Position numbers and translations under genes: made by a program. Shown here in pieces: positions 1 to 9,862 of a stretch of DNA of 64,000 nucleotides. Source of the DNA: Duganella sacchari. GTDB taxonomy: Bacteria; Pseudomonadota; Gammaproteobacteria; Burkholderiales; Burkholderiaceae_D. A model generated the notes under the pieces. It made no database searches, was not told where the DNA came from, and worked only from the letters and a program-made list of their open reading frames with translations. The stretch is from NCBI RefSeq assembly GCF_900143065.1, contig NZ_FRCX01000005.1, positions 62,001-126,000 of the forward strand, read 5' to 3'. The first letter of the stretch is position 1. Each line of letters opens with the position of its first letter.

Positions 1-1268
1 GTGACGACCACCTCCTGGCCGACGCGTGGCAGGAACAACGCACCAAAGCCCTTGCCCGCGACCGATTGCGCCACGCGCAGCCAGGTCGAGCTTTTATCGT
101 CCTTGGCGCCGTCCCGGTCCCACGGAAACTGTACCTTGATGCGTCCCCACTTGTCGGTCCATATTTCTTCGCCGCTCGGACCGACCACCAGCGCCGTCTC
201 GCAACCTACCGCGCGCGGACGTGGCGTCTGTACCGGCGGCCGGAAGGGCACGGCGGACGGGAAGGCCTCGAACGAATTGGAATACAGATCATCGCGCGCG
301 GTGTGATGCACGCGGCGCAGCACAAACGCGGCATTGAGCGTATCGACGAAATGCCCGGACAAGGTGAATTTGCTGCCCGCGCTGAACGGATAGCAGTAAC
401 TATCGCCACGCAGGATCTCCGCGCCGACCTGGCTGGCTTCCACGCGCAGCTTGGCGATCGCGTTGGCTGCCGCGACGGCGAGGTGGCCGGTCGCAAATTC
501 GTACACAGCACCGTTGCCGGTGGTGGCGGAATGCGTGCCTTCCAGCGAGGTGCTGGGGTTGATGAAGTCATAGTCGTTGACAGTCGATTTCTTGATGGCG
601 ATGCGGTTTTCATACGCGAAGCGCGAGACGGTATCGATTTCATTGCTCATCCCAGTATGCGGGAAGAAGCGCACTTTGGCTGCGCCATCGCAATCGGCAA
701 AGTTGGACGATGCATCGCCCAGTACCATCGTATGTCCGCTACTGCTGAACGTGAAGAAGTAGAAGATGCCGGCCTGCTCCATCAGACGGCTGATGAAGTC
801 AAACGCCGTCTCATCGTACTGCACCACGTAATCCAGCTTGTCATAGGTCTGCGTCAGCTTGTCGTCAAAGGTGATGCCGAAATCGCCCAGCACTGCCTTG
901 ATGATCTCCGCGACAGATTTGGCCTGATAGATTTTGCGGTCGCGCGATAGCGTCAGCAGCCAAAGCATGGGCACGACTTCCGCTTCATAGGTCGAGAAGT
1001 CCTGATCGAAGCCACCTTGTATGAAGCGGGAGACGATGCCCGTGATATAGCGCTTGCTGCCGCCTTCCACATTCAGCGTCACCGTCATGTTCTTGCCGAC
1101 CACTGTGGCGGCACTCAGACCGGCGTTAGCTGAGCGCATGTACAGGCTAAACTTGAACAGTTCGGAGATGCCTTCGCTGCCCTCGACCGCATCAAGCAGC
1201 AGGTCGTTATCGCCAAATGGCGACGTGAGCGAGAGCAGGCCGCCCGGCTGTTCAAACCCGGTCCTCAT
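1..1268 (-). CDS. vgrG: VgrG, type VI secretion spike protein (C-terminus beyond window)
   Basis: Trimeric spike at the tip of the T6SS Hcp tube, corresponding to phage gp27/gp5. Reading from the ATG at 1268 leftwards gives an open frame of 422 codons that runs off the window edge. The start has the typical VgrG N-terminus (LLSLTSPFGDNDLLLDAVEG), followed by the gp27-like region with EGSEGISELFKFSLYMRS and a Q-x-Y-D-E-T-A-F-D-F-I-S-R-L-M-E-Q-A-G segment. Near the window edge is the gp5 OB-fold entry with WGRIKVQFPWDRDG. Its ATG overlaps the clpV stop by 4 nt (ATGA), so it is translationally coupled as the last visible gene of the tss operon. Whether it carries a C-terminal effector extension cannot be seen. 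Confidence 0.96.
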   Translation of the reverse strand, partial: MRTGFEQPGGLLSLTSPFGDNDLLLDAVEGSEGISELFKFSLYMRSANAGLSAATVVGKNMTVTLNVEGGSKRYITGIVSRFIQGGFDQDFSTYEAEVVPMLWLLTLSRDRKIYQAKSVAEIIKAVLGDFGITFDDKLTQTYDKLDYVVQYDETAFDFISRLMEQAGIFYFFTFSSSGHTMVLGDASSNFADCDGAAKVRFFPHTGMSNEIDTVSRFAYENRIAIKKSTVNDYDFINPSTSLEGTHSATTGNGAVYEFATGHLAVAAANAIAKLRVEASQVGAEILRGDSYCYPFSAGSKFTLSGHFVDTLNAAFVLRRVHHTARDDLYSNSFEAFPSAVPFRPPVQTPRPRAVGCETALVVGPSGEEIWTDKWGRIKVQFPWDRDGAKDDKSSTWLRVAQSVAGKGFGALFLPRVGQEVVV

Positions 1269-3955
1269 GGCTGGCCTCTCATTGGATTATCGCGGAAGAC
1301 ATAGGCAAACTGCTCATCCACGCCGACACTCATGTGTATCGCACTGAATGGCTTCTGCATCGACATCCGCTCCAGCACCAGCGACGACAGCAAGGGCAGC
1401 ACGGTCTGCGTCAGGATGAAGTCGATATTACGGGCGCCACTGTCCACCTCCGTGCAACGCGCGGTGACGACCTCCGTTACCCGGTCATCCCAGGTAAACC
1501 GGGCGTTGTGGTTTTCCGCGAAACGCGCTGCCAGCTTGGCTAGTTTCAGATCGACGATATTGCTGATCTGCTCATCGCCGAGCGGGTAATACGGAACCAG
1601 CACCAGGCGGCCAAGGAAGGCGGGGCTGAACTGGCGCAGCAAGGCCGGGCGCAGCTGCTCAATCAGCTCGGTCACTTCGGGACGTTTGCCGTTGGCGCAC
1701 GCCTGGGTGATGACGTCCTGCGCGGCATTGGAAGTCAGCAGGATCAGTGTGTTCTTGAAGTCGATGGTGATGCCTTCGCCGTCCTCCATCGTGCCTTTGT
1801 CGAATACCTGGAAGAACAGCTCCAGCACATCCGGATGCGCCTTCTCCATTTCGTCCAGCAGGACCACGCAGTAAGGGCGGCGGCGCACGGCCTCCGTCAA
1901 CACGCCGCCTTTGCCATAACCCACATATCCGGGCGGTGCGCCTTTCAGGCTGGAGATGGAATGTGCCTCCTGGAATTCGGACATATTGATGGTGACCATA
2001 TTGCGCTCGCCGCCGTACAGCATGTCCGCCAATGTGAAGGCAGTTTCGGTTTTCCCTACGCCGCTGGGGCCGACCAGCATGAACACACCGACCGGCTTGC
2101 CCGGATCATCCAGCTCGGCGCGGAAGGTACGCACACGGCGCGCGATGGCATCCAGCGCCTGCTCCTGGCCAACCACGCGGTCTTCCAGCCTTTCCTTCAA
2201 CTGCAGCACGGTGTGAATTTCGTCGGCCAGCATTTTGCCGACCGGGATGCCGGTCCAGCCGGAGATCACGCCCGCGACAATTTTCGAGTCGACGCAGACC
2301 GGCACCAGAGGCTCGTCGTCCTGTATCGCCTCCAGGCCTTTTTGCAGGCGCTGCAACTGGTCGCCGCGTGAAATACGTTCTTCGTCATCGAGCACGGCCG
2401 CGTCATCGGTGGTGGCAGCGATAGCGCGGCGCAGCACCAGGATTTCGTCGACTGCGCGGCGCTCTTCGGCCAGCTTGTCCCGCACGCGGGTCTGGCGCTC
2501 CTGTAGCTGCGTCAACTGCTTGTCGAAGCGCGCGATATCGGCAGCGCGGTCTTCGCCGCGTGCATGCTGCTGACGCAGCAGGCGTAGCTCTTCGCTGGTC
2601 AGCGTGATGTCGTACTCCAGCGCTTCCAGCTGCGGCGGCGTGCCCGCCTGCCCGATCGCGACGCGGGCACACGCGGTATCCAGCACGCTGATGGCTTTAT
2701 CCGGCAGCTGGCGTCCCGTGATATAGCGGTGCGACAGGCGCACTGCATCGGTGACCGCTTCATCGAGGATTTCCACGCCGTGATGTTTTTCCAGCGTCGC
2801 CACCATCCCGCGCAGCATGACCACTGCGGCATCGGCCGACGGTTCCTCGACTTTGACAACCTGGAAACGGCGAGCCAATGCTGGATCGCGTTCCACATAT
2901 TTTTTGTATTCCGCCCAGGTGGTGGCGGCGATGGTGCGCAGTTCGCCGCGCGCGAGGGCAGGCTTGAGCAGGTTGGCGGCATCACCCTGCCCCTCACTGC
3001 CGCCAGCGCCGATCAGCTGATGGGCTTCGTCGATGAACAGGATGATGGGCGTGGCGGAGGCGCGCACTTCGGCAATTACTGACTTGAGGCGGTTTTCAAA
3101 TTCGCCTTTGATGCCGGCGCCGGCTTGCAACAACCCGAGGTCCAGCGTTCGCACTACCACATTGGCCAATGCCGGTGGCACCGCACCTTGTGCAATACGC
3201 TGCGCAAAGCCTTCCACGACAGCGGTCTTGCCGACACCGGCCTCGCCCGTCAGGATAGGATTGTTCTGGCGCCGGCGCAGCAGGATGTCGATGATCTGGC
3301 GTATCTCCGCATCGCGGCCTCGTATGGGATCGATGCGGCCCTCACGCGCCAGCGCTGTCATGTCGATGGTGTACTGGTCCAGCGAAGGCGTGGCGCCGCT
3401 CGCCGCGCGCGCCACAGGCATTACGCCGGCTTCCCCGCCGGCTGGCGCGATAGCGCTGGTCTGAACCGCGCTGCCGGCATCCTCGGCTGAACTCGCCAAT
3501 AGAGCTGCAAGCTCGCTTTTCAGCTGCTCACGCGGGATCTTCAACAATTCCGGCGCGGTTTCGATCAGCAGACCGCGCAAACTATCCTGCTCCAGCAGCG
3601 CAAGCAGCACCGTGCCGGAACGGATCTGCTGACTGCCCAGCAGCATGGAGCTGAGCAGCCAGGCTTCCTGGAACAGCGCGATGAAATGCTGCGACAGTGC
3701 TGGCGTACGGCCGTTGCCACGTTTGAAGCCATCCATGCTGCGCTGAAGCTGCACCGTCACCGCACTCTCGGCGATGCCAAACCGTTCGAGCAGCAGCACC
3801 AGATCCGGCGCCCGCTCCTCCAGCAAGGTAAACAGCAAATGCTCCAGCTCCACGTTGAACTGCGTCTGCTTGACGCACAGCTCTGCGGCATGGCCCATCG
3901 CCCGCTTGCATTCGGGATTCAGCTTGGACAGCAAGGTGCGGATATCAATTTCCAT
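1265..3955 (-). CDS. clpV: ClpV/TssH, T6SS sheath-disassembly AAA+ ATPase
   Basis: Hexameric ClpB-like ATPase that extracts and recycles contracted TssB/TssC sheath. At 896 aa it has the usual ClpV length. Residues 1-150 form the Clp N-domain that recognises the sheath. The first AAA+ module has Walker A GEAGVGKT (237-244) and Walker B ILFIDE (305-310). A short middle coiled coil lies at about 450-530. The second AAA+ module has Walker A GPSGVGKT (629-636). Both nucleotide sites look intact. It sits 5 nt downstream of tssG and overlaps vgrG by 4 nt, in the order tssG-clpV-vgrG. It is distinguished from housekeeping ClpB by the short middle domain and the T6SS context. Confidence 0.97.
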   Translation of the reverse strand: MEIDIRTLLSKLNPECKRAMGHAAELCVKQTQFNVELEHLLFTLLEERAPDLVLLLERFGIAESAVTVQLQRSMDGFKRGNGRTPALSQHFIALFQEAWLLSSMLLGSQQIRSGTVLLALLEQDSLRGLLIETAPELLKIPREQLKSELAALLASSAEDAGSAVQTSAIAPAGGEAGVMPVARAASGATPSLDQYTIDMTALAREGRIDPIRGRDAEIRQIIDILLRRRQNNPILTGEAGVGKTAVVEGFAQRIAQGAVPPALANVVVRTLDLGLLQAGAGIKGEFENRLKSVIAEVRASATPIILFIDEAHQLIGAGGSEGQGDAANLLKPALARGELRTIAATTWAEYKKYVERDPALARRFQVVKVEEPSADAAVVMLRGMVATLEKHHGVEILDEAVTDAVRLSHRYITGRQLPDKAISVLDTACARVAIGQAGTPPQLEALEYDITLTSEELRLLRQQHARGEDRAADIARFDKQLTQLQERQTRVRDKLAEERRAVDEILVLRRAIAATTDDAAVLDDEERISRGDQLQRLQKGLEAIQDDEPLVPVCVDSKIVAGVISGWTGIPVGKMLADEIHTVLQLKERLEDRVVGQEQALDAIARRVRTFRAELDDPGKPVGVFMLVGPSGVGKTETAFTLADMLYGGERNMVTINMSEFQEAHSISSLKGAPPGYVGYGKGGVLTEAVRRRPYCVVLLDEMEKAHPDVLELFFQVFDKGTMEDGEGITIDFKNTLILLTSNAAQDVITQACANGKRPEVTELIEQLRPALLRQFSPAFLGRLVLVPYYPLGDEQISNIVDLKLAKLAARFAENHNARFTWDDRVTEVVTARCTEVDSGARNIDFILTQTVLPLLSSLVLERMSMQKPFSAIHMSVGVDEQFAYVFRDNPMRGQP

Positions 3956-3960
3956 GGTCG

Positions 3961-4977
3961 TCAGCCTTCAGCAGTCGACAGCAGGAAGTTGGCCGGCTGA
4001 TACGTCGCCGTGGAAGGACCGGCGCTGCACAGCCATGTACTCAGGCCCAGACGTGGCGCCAGCGGCTGCCCTGCCCCCAGCAGCGTGTGCGGACGCCCGG
4101 CCAGCTGCAAGCGCAGACGCACCTGGATATCCCGCTGGAGATGCCGCGCCACCAGCCAGCCCAGTAGCGCGTTGTCTTTTTCACCCGGCAGTAACGCTGC
4201 GTACTGCGCGGCTTTCAGCGGTGGCGCATCCAGCGCCAGTCCGGCGCCCTGATCCCACGCCCGCGTGCCAAGGCAGGCGCCCATGCCCAACCGCGCCTGC
4301 CGCGTCACCGGCTTGCCCGGATCATGCAGACGCGCACGGTCGCATACCGCCAGCGGATGCCAGCCGCCGACAAACTGCTTGCCATTGAAGCGCACGCCCA
4401 TCCGGTCGCGCACTACCGCCAGCAACGATGCCATCGAACGCGGCGCCGCTCCCTGCAAGCCCGCATGGCGCAGCCAGGCTTGCTGGCCGTCCGGCCCGCG
4501 CACACCTTCGGCGCGTCCCAGGCTGGCCAGTGCATCCAGGCTGCGCACCAGCGGCGCGGTGTTGATCGCATCCGTACTTAAGGCCAGATGATGCTTGCGC
4601 CGGCTGCGGTATAAAAACCCCAGCAAGCGCTGATTGAATATGTCCAGGAAGTCCAGGCCGGACATATCGCGCGCGCGACGGCGTTCCATCAGCAGCTCGG
4701 TGAACGGTATCGGCAGCGGCCCTTGTGCACCGGCCAGCGTCAACACGGGCGATTTCAATGTCAATGGCGGACCGGGACGTGTACTGTCCTGCAAATCGGC
4801 GACATCGCTGGGCGCAAACGACATATCCACCTGGGCGGCCAGGCGCAACGCTTCATCCATGCCGCCAGCAGTGCCCACCGGCGCACGCGCAGGTTCGCTT
4901 CGTTCCAGCAGGCTGATTGCCTGGAACAAATCGAAGGCGTGCGGGTCGTCCCGCAATAGCGACATCAGATCAGACAT
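3961..4977 (-). CDS. tssG: TssG, T6SS baseplate wedge protein
   Basis: Baseplate component that with TssF, TssE and TssK forms the wedge around the VgrG spike. The ATG at 4977 (MSDLMSLLRDDPHAFDLFQA) is preferred over an in-frame GTG at 5001. The ATG start begins with the typical TssG N-terminus and has a GAGTGG stretch upstream. It gives 338 aa, normal for the family. The sequence contains the family segment LTLAGAQGPLPIPFTELLMER followed by FLDIFNQRLLGFLYRSRRKHH. The gene overlaps the end of tssF by 13 nt, so the two are co-expressed and probably co-translated. Confidence 0.93.
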   Translation of the reverse strand: MSDLMSLLRDDPHAFDLFQAISLLERSEPARAPVGTAGGMDEALRLAAQVDMSFAPSDVADLQDSTRPGPPLTLKSPVLTLAGAQGPLPIPFTELLMERRRARDMSGLDFLDIFNQRLLGFLYRSRRKHHLALSTDAINTAPLVRSLDALASLGRAEGVRGPDGQQAWLRHAGLQGAAPRSMASLLAVVRDRMGVRFNGKQFVGGWHPLAVCDRARLHDPGKPVTRQARLGMGACLGTRAWDQGAGLALDAPPLKAAQYAALLPGEKDNALLGWLVARHLQRDIQVRLRLQLAGRPHTLLGAGQPLAPRLGLSTWLCSAGPSTATYQPANFLLSTAEG

Positions 4978-6713
4978 TGTCGTCCACTCATCGCAGGCCA
5001 CTGCATCCAGGGTTCGCCGCCACGTTCCACGGCCAGCCGCACAAAAGAATTCGCCGAAGTGTACAAGGCAAAGAAGCGCGACAGCACACCACCGAGCACC
5101 AGCGGCGAGGTACCGACAAACGCATCCGCATCAAACTCCAGCACGATGTCCGTGCCACGGCAGTGGCCTCGCCAGGTATCGTTGCCCAACCGCGCCGTCG
5201 CCACCGAGGCCACCATGCTTTTCACGCCACGCACCTGTGCTTGGTCGCGCGCACTGTCGCCAGCGAACAGCATCAGCATCTGCTGCAAGGTAGCGACACT
5301 GGTGGTGCCATCCACCAGCGAGCGGTGATTCAGCCGCAGCAGCGCCACCAGCGACCACAAGGCCTTGGCCTCCATCACCGGCGGGCGCTGTGCGCTAGGC
5401 TGATAGAGCGCGCGTATCAGGGTCGAAGTAGAAATGCCCTCGCCATAGAAACGCGTACCTGGCGCCACCTGTTCGGCCAGGTCACGGTTGGTGCATAGCA
5501 GTTGGGCGTAGACCACCGGCTCGTCCGGTACCACGCGCACGTCGCGGCGGTCGACAAAGCTCAGATACACGTCGGTACCTGTAATCCCCTTGCGCAGACT
5601 CATCTCGCGGCGCAGGGACCAGAACACGCCGTCGCTGCCGTCCAGAGTGGACTCCGCAAAGACGCTGGGAATGATGGTGGGCCTGTCGGCGCGCGGATCG
5701 GAAGCCGTGACCGAGACCACCGAATGCACTTCCATCACGGCTTCGCGCTGATAGTCCGGCACCAGCAGGTATTCGTAATGTCGGCGATGCAGGCGTATCG
5801 GCTCGCTGGTCACCGGGAACAGGTTCACCGCCGGCACGCAGCCGAGCTGGAAATTGTCCGCGCTCAGTTGCGACAACACGCGCGCACTGCGGTTGAATAC
5901 GAAGCGCAGCGAGAACCCCTGCCCTGCGCCCAGCAGGCCTCGCAGCCCGTTCACGTCAAAGAACTGGAACTTGCGCGGAAAGGCGAAATACTCCTGCAGC
6001 AGCGCGTATGCCGGATGCGCGTGCGCGGGCTGCGCCAGCACGGCTTCGTTTTCATCGAAGCCCACCTCGGTGAGCGCCATGGGTCCCAGCCGATGCAGGC
6101 TGCCATCGCCGCCTTGCAGTTCCATGCGTTCCAGACCGCTAATCAGCAGTTCATGCAGGGGCATGGTCGTCATCAGATCGCCATGCAGATGCAGGCGCAG
6201 GCTGTCCAGTTCCAGCTCCGCCACATCAATGCCTTCATCACAGCGCAAATCCAGGCGCAGCGTGCGCGTATCTTCCATCTTGATGGCGGCCACGCGCAGC
6301 GGCCACAGGGTGGTATCCCACGCTACCTGGAAGCGGCAGTTTTCGCCGCTGGCGGCGGTCGTCGACAGCATGGCGCCGCGCGCCACCGGCATGCCCGCCA
6401 TGACCTTGCCCTGCGTCGAATCGAGCGTCATCTGCACCACCGTCATGGCGGGCACGGGCTGCGTCAGGCTTGGGCACAGATTGTCCAGCATGGCGCCGGC
6501 GATGGTGGGGAAATCGCGGTCCAGATCGCGGTGCACGCGCGCGGTCAGAAAAGCGACCGATTCAATCAGCCGTTCCGTATGCGGATCTGCCGACTCACCG
6601 CCACTCAGCACCAGCCGTTGCGCAACCTTCGGATAACGCGCGGCGAAGTCCGCCGACTGCGTGCGCAGATAGGATAATTCGCGGCGATAGTATTCGAGGA
6701 TGTCGTCGCTCAT
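4965..6713 (-). CDS. tssF: TssF, T6SS baseplate wedge protein
   Basis: 582-aa homologue of TssF/VasA/ImpG, the main wedge scaffold of the T6SS baseplate. The N-terminus (DDILEYYRRELSYLRTQ) is the family hallmark, followed by FAARYPKVAQRL and the PHTERLIESVAFLTAR segment. Length matches the usual ~580-620 aa. The start ATG overlaps the tssE stop by 4 nt (ATGA), and the 3' end overlaps tssG. The tight overlaps tssE/tssF/tssG suggest stoichiometric production of the wedge subunits. No anomaly was seen in the frame. Confidence 0.96.
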   Translation of the reverse strand: MSDDILEYYRRELSYLRTQSADFAARYPKVAQRLVLSGGESADPHTERLIESVAFLTARVHRDLDRDFPTIAGAMLDNLCPSLTQPVPAMTVVQMTLDSTQGKVMAGMPVARGAMLSTTAASGENCRFQVAWDTTLWPLRVAAIKMEDTRTLRLDLRCDEGIDVAELELDSLRLHLHGDLMTTMPLHELLISGLERMELQGGDGSLHRLGPMALTEVGFDENEAVLAQPAHAHPAYALLQEYFAFPRKFQFFDVNGLRGLLGAGQGFSLRFVFNRSARVLSQLSADNFQLGCVPAVNLFPVTSEPIRLHRRHYEYLLVPDYQREAVMEVHSVVSVTASDPRADRPTIIPSVFAESTLDGSDGVFWSLRREMSLRKGITGTDVYLSFVDRRDVRVVPDEPVVYAQLLCTNRDLAEQVAPGTRFYGEGISTSTLIRALYQPSAQRPPVMEAKALWSLVALLRLNHRSLVDGTTSVATLQQMLMLFAGDSARDQAQVRGVKSMVASVATARLGNDTWRGHCRGTDIVLEFDADAFVGTSPLVLGGVLSRFFALYTSANSFVRLAVERGGEPWMQWPAMSGRQCLI

Positions 6714-7165
6714 GCCGTGGCCTGCATGGATGCTGAACGCGCGTCCAGCACGACGTCAAAATTGACACGGCACAGTTGCTGTCCCAGCGCCACCACTGCG
6801 GCGATCGCCGCGTGTGCGGCAAACGGCCGCGCGGGACTGCTCAGCACCTGCACGCGCACATGCGACAGCCTCGGTTCGTACAGGGCGATGCCGCGCTCCA
6901 GCACCGACGACCAGGTCACGAGATCCTGGTCCGACTGCGCCGACAGCGCCAGCATGTCCGGCAGTCCGTAATCCAGTACGGTGGGATCGCCTTCAAGGAA
7001 CTCCTTTATCGTCAGCCCGTTGCGCACATTGAAAAGCCGCAGCAGGTCCTGCTGTAGCGAATGCTGCAAGCCGCCACCATCGAGCAGCCTGCCATCGGCA
7101 GAGGCATGCATGCCGGTGATGCGGTCGAACAAGGGAACGAGCGACGCCGTGATGGCTTTAGACAT
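6710..7165 (-). CDS. tssE: TssE, T6SS baseplate gp25-like protein
   Basis: 151-aa gp25-fold baseplate subunit that nucleates sheath assembly. The sequence has the GPW/gp25 arrangement: an N-terminal PLFDRITG, then a central LQQDLLRLFNVRNGLT followed by DYGLPDMLAL, then ERGIALYEPRLSHVRVQV containing the conserved EPR motif. It lies 58 nt downstream of hcp and overlaps tssF by 4 nt. The ATG at 7165 is the only sensible start. Confidence 0.93.
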   Translation of the reverse strand: MSKAITASLVPLFDRITGMHASADGRLLDGGGLQHSLQQDLLRLFNVRNGLTIKEFLEGDPTVLDYGLPDMLALSAQSDQDLVTWSSVLERGIALYEPRLSHVRVQVLSSPARPFAAHAAIAAVVALGQQLCRVNFDVVLDARSASMQATA

Positions 7166-7223
7166 AGTTCACTACGATACACGGTGATCACTCGGGCGAA
7201 CGCCGCGCGCCCGCCCATGGTCA

Positions 7224-7709
7224 TCAATCCGCCTTCATCGTCTCCAGGTTCCAGTTCCAGGTACCGGTGCCCTTCGCAGTCGAATCGGCCTGCTGCTGGG
7301 TATAGTCGCACTTGATCTTGGTGAAGCTGATCGAGAACGAATCCGACGGAATGCCGCCACCGCCCGAGGTGCTGATGTTCGAGATCATGGCGTTGGTCAG
7401 CTCGTACTTGAAGAAGCTCATGTACTTGCCGTTTTCAACCCGCCCCACGTGCAGCGTGGCGGTGCCGACCTTGGTGCCCTGGGTACAGGCCTTGTACATC
7501 TCGGTGGTCGACAGGTCCGACATTTTCGAGAACGAGATCTCGGAAAACACCGGACGGCCGGAGGTACGCTCCGTGTTGGAGGAATCCATTTGCAGCGGCA
7601 GCGATGCGCTATGCGAATACGACAGCACGATGATCTTGTCGGCATAGCCGGTGATCATGCAGTTGCCCTTGATGGTCGTGCCCAAATCCAGAATAAGTAC
7701 GTCAGACAT
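7224..7709 (-). CDS. hcp: Hcp/TssD, T6SS inner-tube protein
   Basis: Hexameric ring protein that stacks to form the T6SS inner tube and is itself secreted. The start is set at the ATG at 7709 (MSDVLILDLGTTIKGNCM), preceded by a GGAG 9 nt upstream; an upstream in-frame start would add 14 unconserved residues. At 161 aa it is the usual Hcp length. Recognisable segments are YADKIIVLSYSHSAS, RPVFSEISFSKMSDLS and the C-terminal SFSISFTKIKCDYTQQ. The gene sits between tssC and tssE with short intergenic gaps (82 and 58 nt), so it belongs to the same operon. No C-terminal effector extension is present. Confidence 0.95.
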   Translation of the reverse strand: MSDVLILDLGTTIKGNCMITGYADKIIVLSYSHSASLPLQMDSSNTERTSGRPVFSEISFSKMSDLSTTEMYKACTQGTKVGTATLHVGRVENGKYMSFFKYELTNAMISNISTSGGGGIPSDSFSISFTKIKCDYTQQQADSTAKGTGTWNWNLETMKAD

Positions 7710-7791
7710 TGCTGGCTCCAGTTGTTGATGTGCGGGCCCGGACGCCAGCACGGCGCCGGGACTGCGGAAGTGTCAGTTGAACAGCGCGGAA

Positions 7792-9282
7792 TCAGCCAGC
7801 GGCGGCAGGCAGTTCCGCGACCAGGCGGATCGACGTGGTCAGCTCTTCCATCTGGAAGTGCGGTCGCAGGAACACCGTGGCCGAGTAAGCGCCTGGCTTG
7901 CCTGGTTTTTCGGTGACATCGACACGGCCTTCAGCCAATGGGAAGCGCGCCTTTTCGCCCTGCGTGGCGTTAGGGCTCAGCAGCACATAGGAACTGAGCC
8001 AGCTATTCAGATAGTTCTCCACGCTTTGACGGGTCTGGAAGCTGCCGACCTTGTCGCGCATGATGACCTTGATGTAGTGCGCGAAGCGCGATGCTGCCAG
8101 CACGTACGGCAGACGCGACGACAGGGCCGCATTGGCGTTGGCCGAGTCCAGGTTGTAGAGCTTGGGCTTGTTGACGGTCTGGCCACCGAAGAAGGCCGAG
8201 TAGTCCGAGCCTTTGGAATTGACCACGGCGATGAAGCCAAGGTCGTTCAGCTCTTTCTCGCGGCGGTCGGTGATGGCTACCTCGGTTGGGCACTTGAGCG
8301 CGATATCGCCTTCGTCGGTCTTGTAGGTATGCGCCACCATGCCTTCGATCTTGCCGCCGCCTTCCACGCCGCGAATCGCGGTGGTCCAGCTATGCTTGGC
8401 GTAGGCGTCGGTGATGCGCAGGCCCAGTTGGTAGGCCGAATTGGCCCACAGGTATTTGCTGTGATCGCGGCCGTCGACATCTTCCTCGAAGCTGAAGCTT
8501 TCGACGGGATTGGTCTTGGCGCCGTATGGCAGGCGCGCCGCGTAGCGTGGCAGCACCATGGCGATGTAGCGCGAGTCTTCGGACTCGCGGAAGCCACGCC
8601 ACGAGGTCAGCTCGGCGCTTTCAAAGATCTTGGACATATCGCGCGGCACGCCCAGTTCGGTGAACTCGCTCATGTCGAACAGCGATGGCGCGGCAGCGGT
8701 GATGAATGGCGCATGCGCGGCGGCCGCCACTTTCGACAGGCGCTGCAGCAGCGCCACGTCTTGCGGATGGCGGCCGAAGTAGTAGTCGCCGATCAGCACC
8801 GAATAGGGATTGCCACCGAAGGTGCCATATTCCTCTTCGTAGATTTTCTTGAACAGCACCGACATGTCGTGATCGACCGCGCTCTCCAGGTCCTTGAGCA
8901 GCTCTTTCTTGGACACGTTCAGCAAGCGCAGTTTCAGCGTGGGGCCGGTTTCGGTACCGAACACCATGTCGTGCAGGCCGCGCCACGAAGCTTCCAGTTT
9001 CTGGAATTCGTCGTGGTGGATGATGGCGTTGAGCTGGTCGCTCAGGATACGGTCAATTGCGGCGACCCGCTCGTTGATCATTGCGACCACGCCTTTATCG
9101 GGCGCGGTTTTCATGCCTTCGTCCAGCACCTGGGTGGCGAACTGGCCCAGCAGTTTTTTGGCGTAAGCGCTTTGCGAAGGCTCGACCGCCATTTTGCCTT
9201 CCTGGACGATGCGGTCCAGCAGGCTTAGTTCTCCAGTCTCCGTCGCTTTGGCGCCGCCTTTGGCGGATTGATTAGCAGCCAT
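7792..9282 (-). CDS. tssC: TssC/VipB, T6SS contractile sheath large subunit
   Basis: 496-aa large sheath protein that polymerises with TssB around the Hcp tube. Visible family segments are LLDRIVQEGKM near the start, SWRGLHDMVFGTETG, the region KIYEEEYGTFGGNPYSVLIGDYYF, and the C-terminal YVLLSPNATQGEKARFPLAEGRVDV followed by KPGAYSATVFLRPHFQMEEL. Length agrees with the family (~490-500 aa). It lies 49 nt downstream of tssB, the standard adjacent sheath pair. There is no sign of frameshift. Confidence 0.97.
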   Translation of the reverse strand: MAANQSAKGGAKATETGELSLLDRIVQEGKMAVEPSQSAYAKKLLGQFATQVLDEGMKTAPDKGVVAMINERVAAIDRILSDQLNAIIHHDEFQKLEASWRGLHDMVFGTETGPTLKLRLLNVSKKELLKDLESAVDHDMSVLFKKIYEEEYGTFGGNPYSVLIGDYYFGRHPQDVALLQRLSKVAAAAHAPFITAAAPSLFDMSEFTELGVPRDMSKIFESAELTSWRGFRESEDSRYIAMVLPRYAARLPYGAKTNPVESFSFEEDVDGRDHSKYLWANSAYQLGLRITDAYAKHSWTTAIRGVEGGGKIEGMVAHTYKTDEGDIALKCPTEVAITDRREKELNDLGFIAVVNSKGSDYSAFFGGQTVNKPKLYNLDSANANAALSSRLPYVLAASRFAHYIKVIMRDKVGSFQTRQSVENYLNSWLSSYVLLSPNATQGEKARFPLAEGRVDVTEKPGKPGAYSATVFLRPHFQMEELTTSIRLVAELPAAAG

Positions 9283-9331
9283 GATTTAGCTCTCTCGTTA
9301 TAACGATGTAGGGGAAGCGCGTGAGCGCTGA

Positions 9332-9862
9332 TCAGGTTGGCGACGCTTCGGCGTCAGCCGCCGGCGCGGTTTCAGCCGGTCCCTGTTCCTTGAGTGTCTT
9401 CAGCTCTTCGCTGTTCTGGATGATGTTTTCCAGCAGCGCGTCGAGTTCATCGTTGCCATCGAGTTTGCCGAGCAGGTCGCGCAGTTGTTGGCGTACTTCC
9501 AGCAGTTTGGCCAGGCGTGGCACTTGGGCGACGATGGCTTCCGGGTGGAAGTGGTCGTATTCGGTGAAGTTCAGTTCCACCTTGAGATTGCCGTCGCCCT
9601 TGAGGGTATCCGGCACGGAGAGGTCGAGACGTGGAGCGATTTTGCCCAGGACTTCATTGAAGTTGTCGCGATCAATTTCAATCAGTCGTCGCGCCTTGAG
9701 CTTGGGCGGCGGGACCAGCGGCTGACCGGAGAGGTCTGCCAGCAGGCCAACCACGAGCGGGAGTTCTTTTTTTTCGGTGGCGTCACCGATCTCTACATCG
9801 TACGTGATTTGCACACGTGGGGGACGGTTCCGTCCTACCCATTTTTGTAAGCTGTCTGACAT
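9332..9862 (-). CDS. tssB: TssB/VipA, T6SS contractile sheath small subunit
   Basis: Small sheath subunit, 176 aa from the ATG at 9862 (MSDSLQKWVGRNRPPRVQIT). This start is chosen over an in-frame GTG at 9874 because a GGAG lies between the two at good spacing and the conserved protein begins here. The family motifs GRNRPPRVQITYDVEIG and LPLVVGLLADLSGQP are present, followed by RRLIEIDRDNFNEVL. It is the first gene of the visible tss operon, with 241 bp of AT-rich non-coding DNA upstream, the expected promoter location. Confidence 0.95.
   Translation of the reverse strand: MSDSLQKWVGRNRPPRVQITYDVEIGDATEKKELPLVVGLLADLSGQPLVPPPKLKARRLIEIDRDNFNEVLGKIAPRLDLSVPDTLKGDGNLKVELNFTEYDHFHPEAIVAQVPRLAKLLEVRQQLRDLLGKLDGNDELDALLENIIQNSEELKTLKEQGPAETAPAADAEASPT

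Noticed and set aside
66-950. A 294-codon plus-strand frame at the left edge
   Set aside because: It lies opposite vgrG, whose protein sequence is unmistakable on the minus strand.
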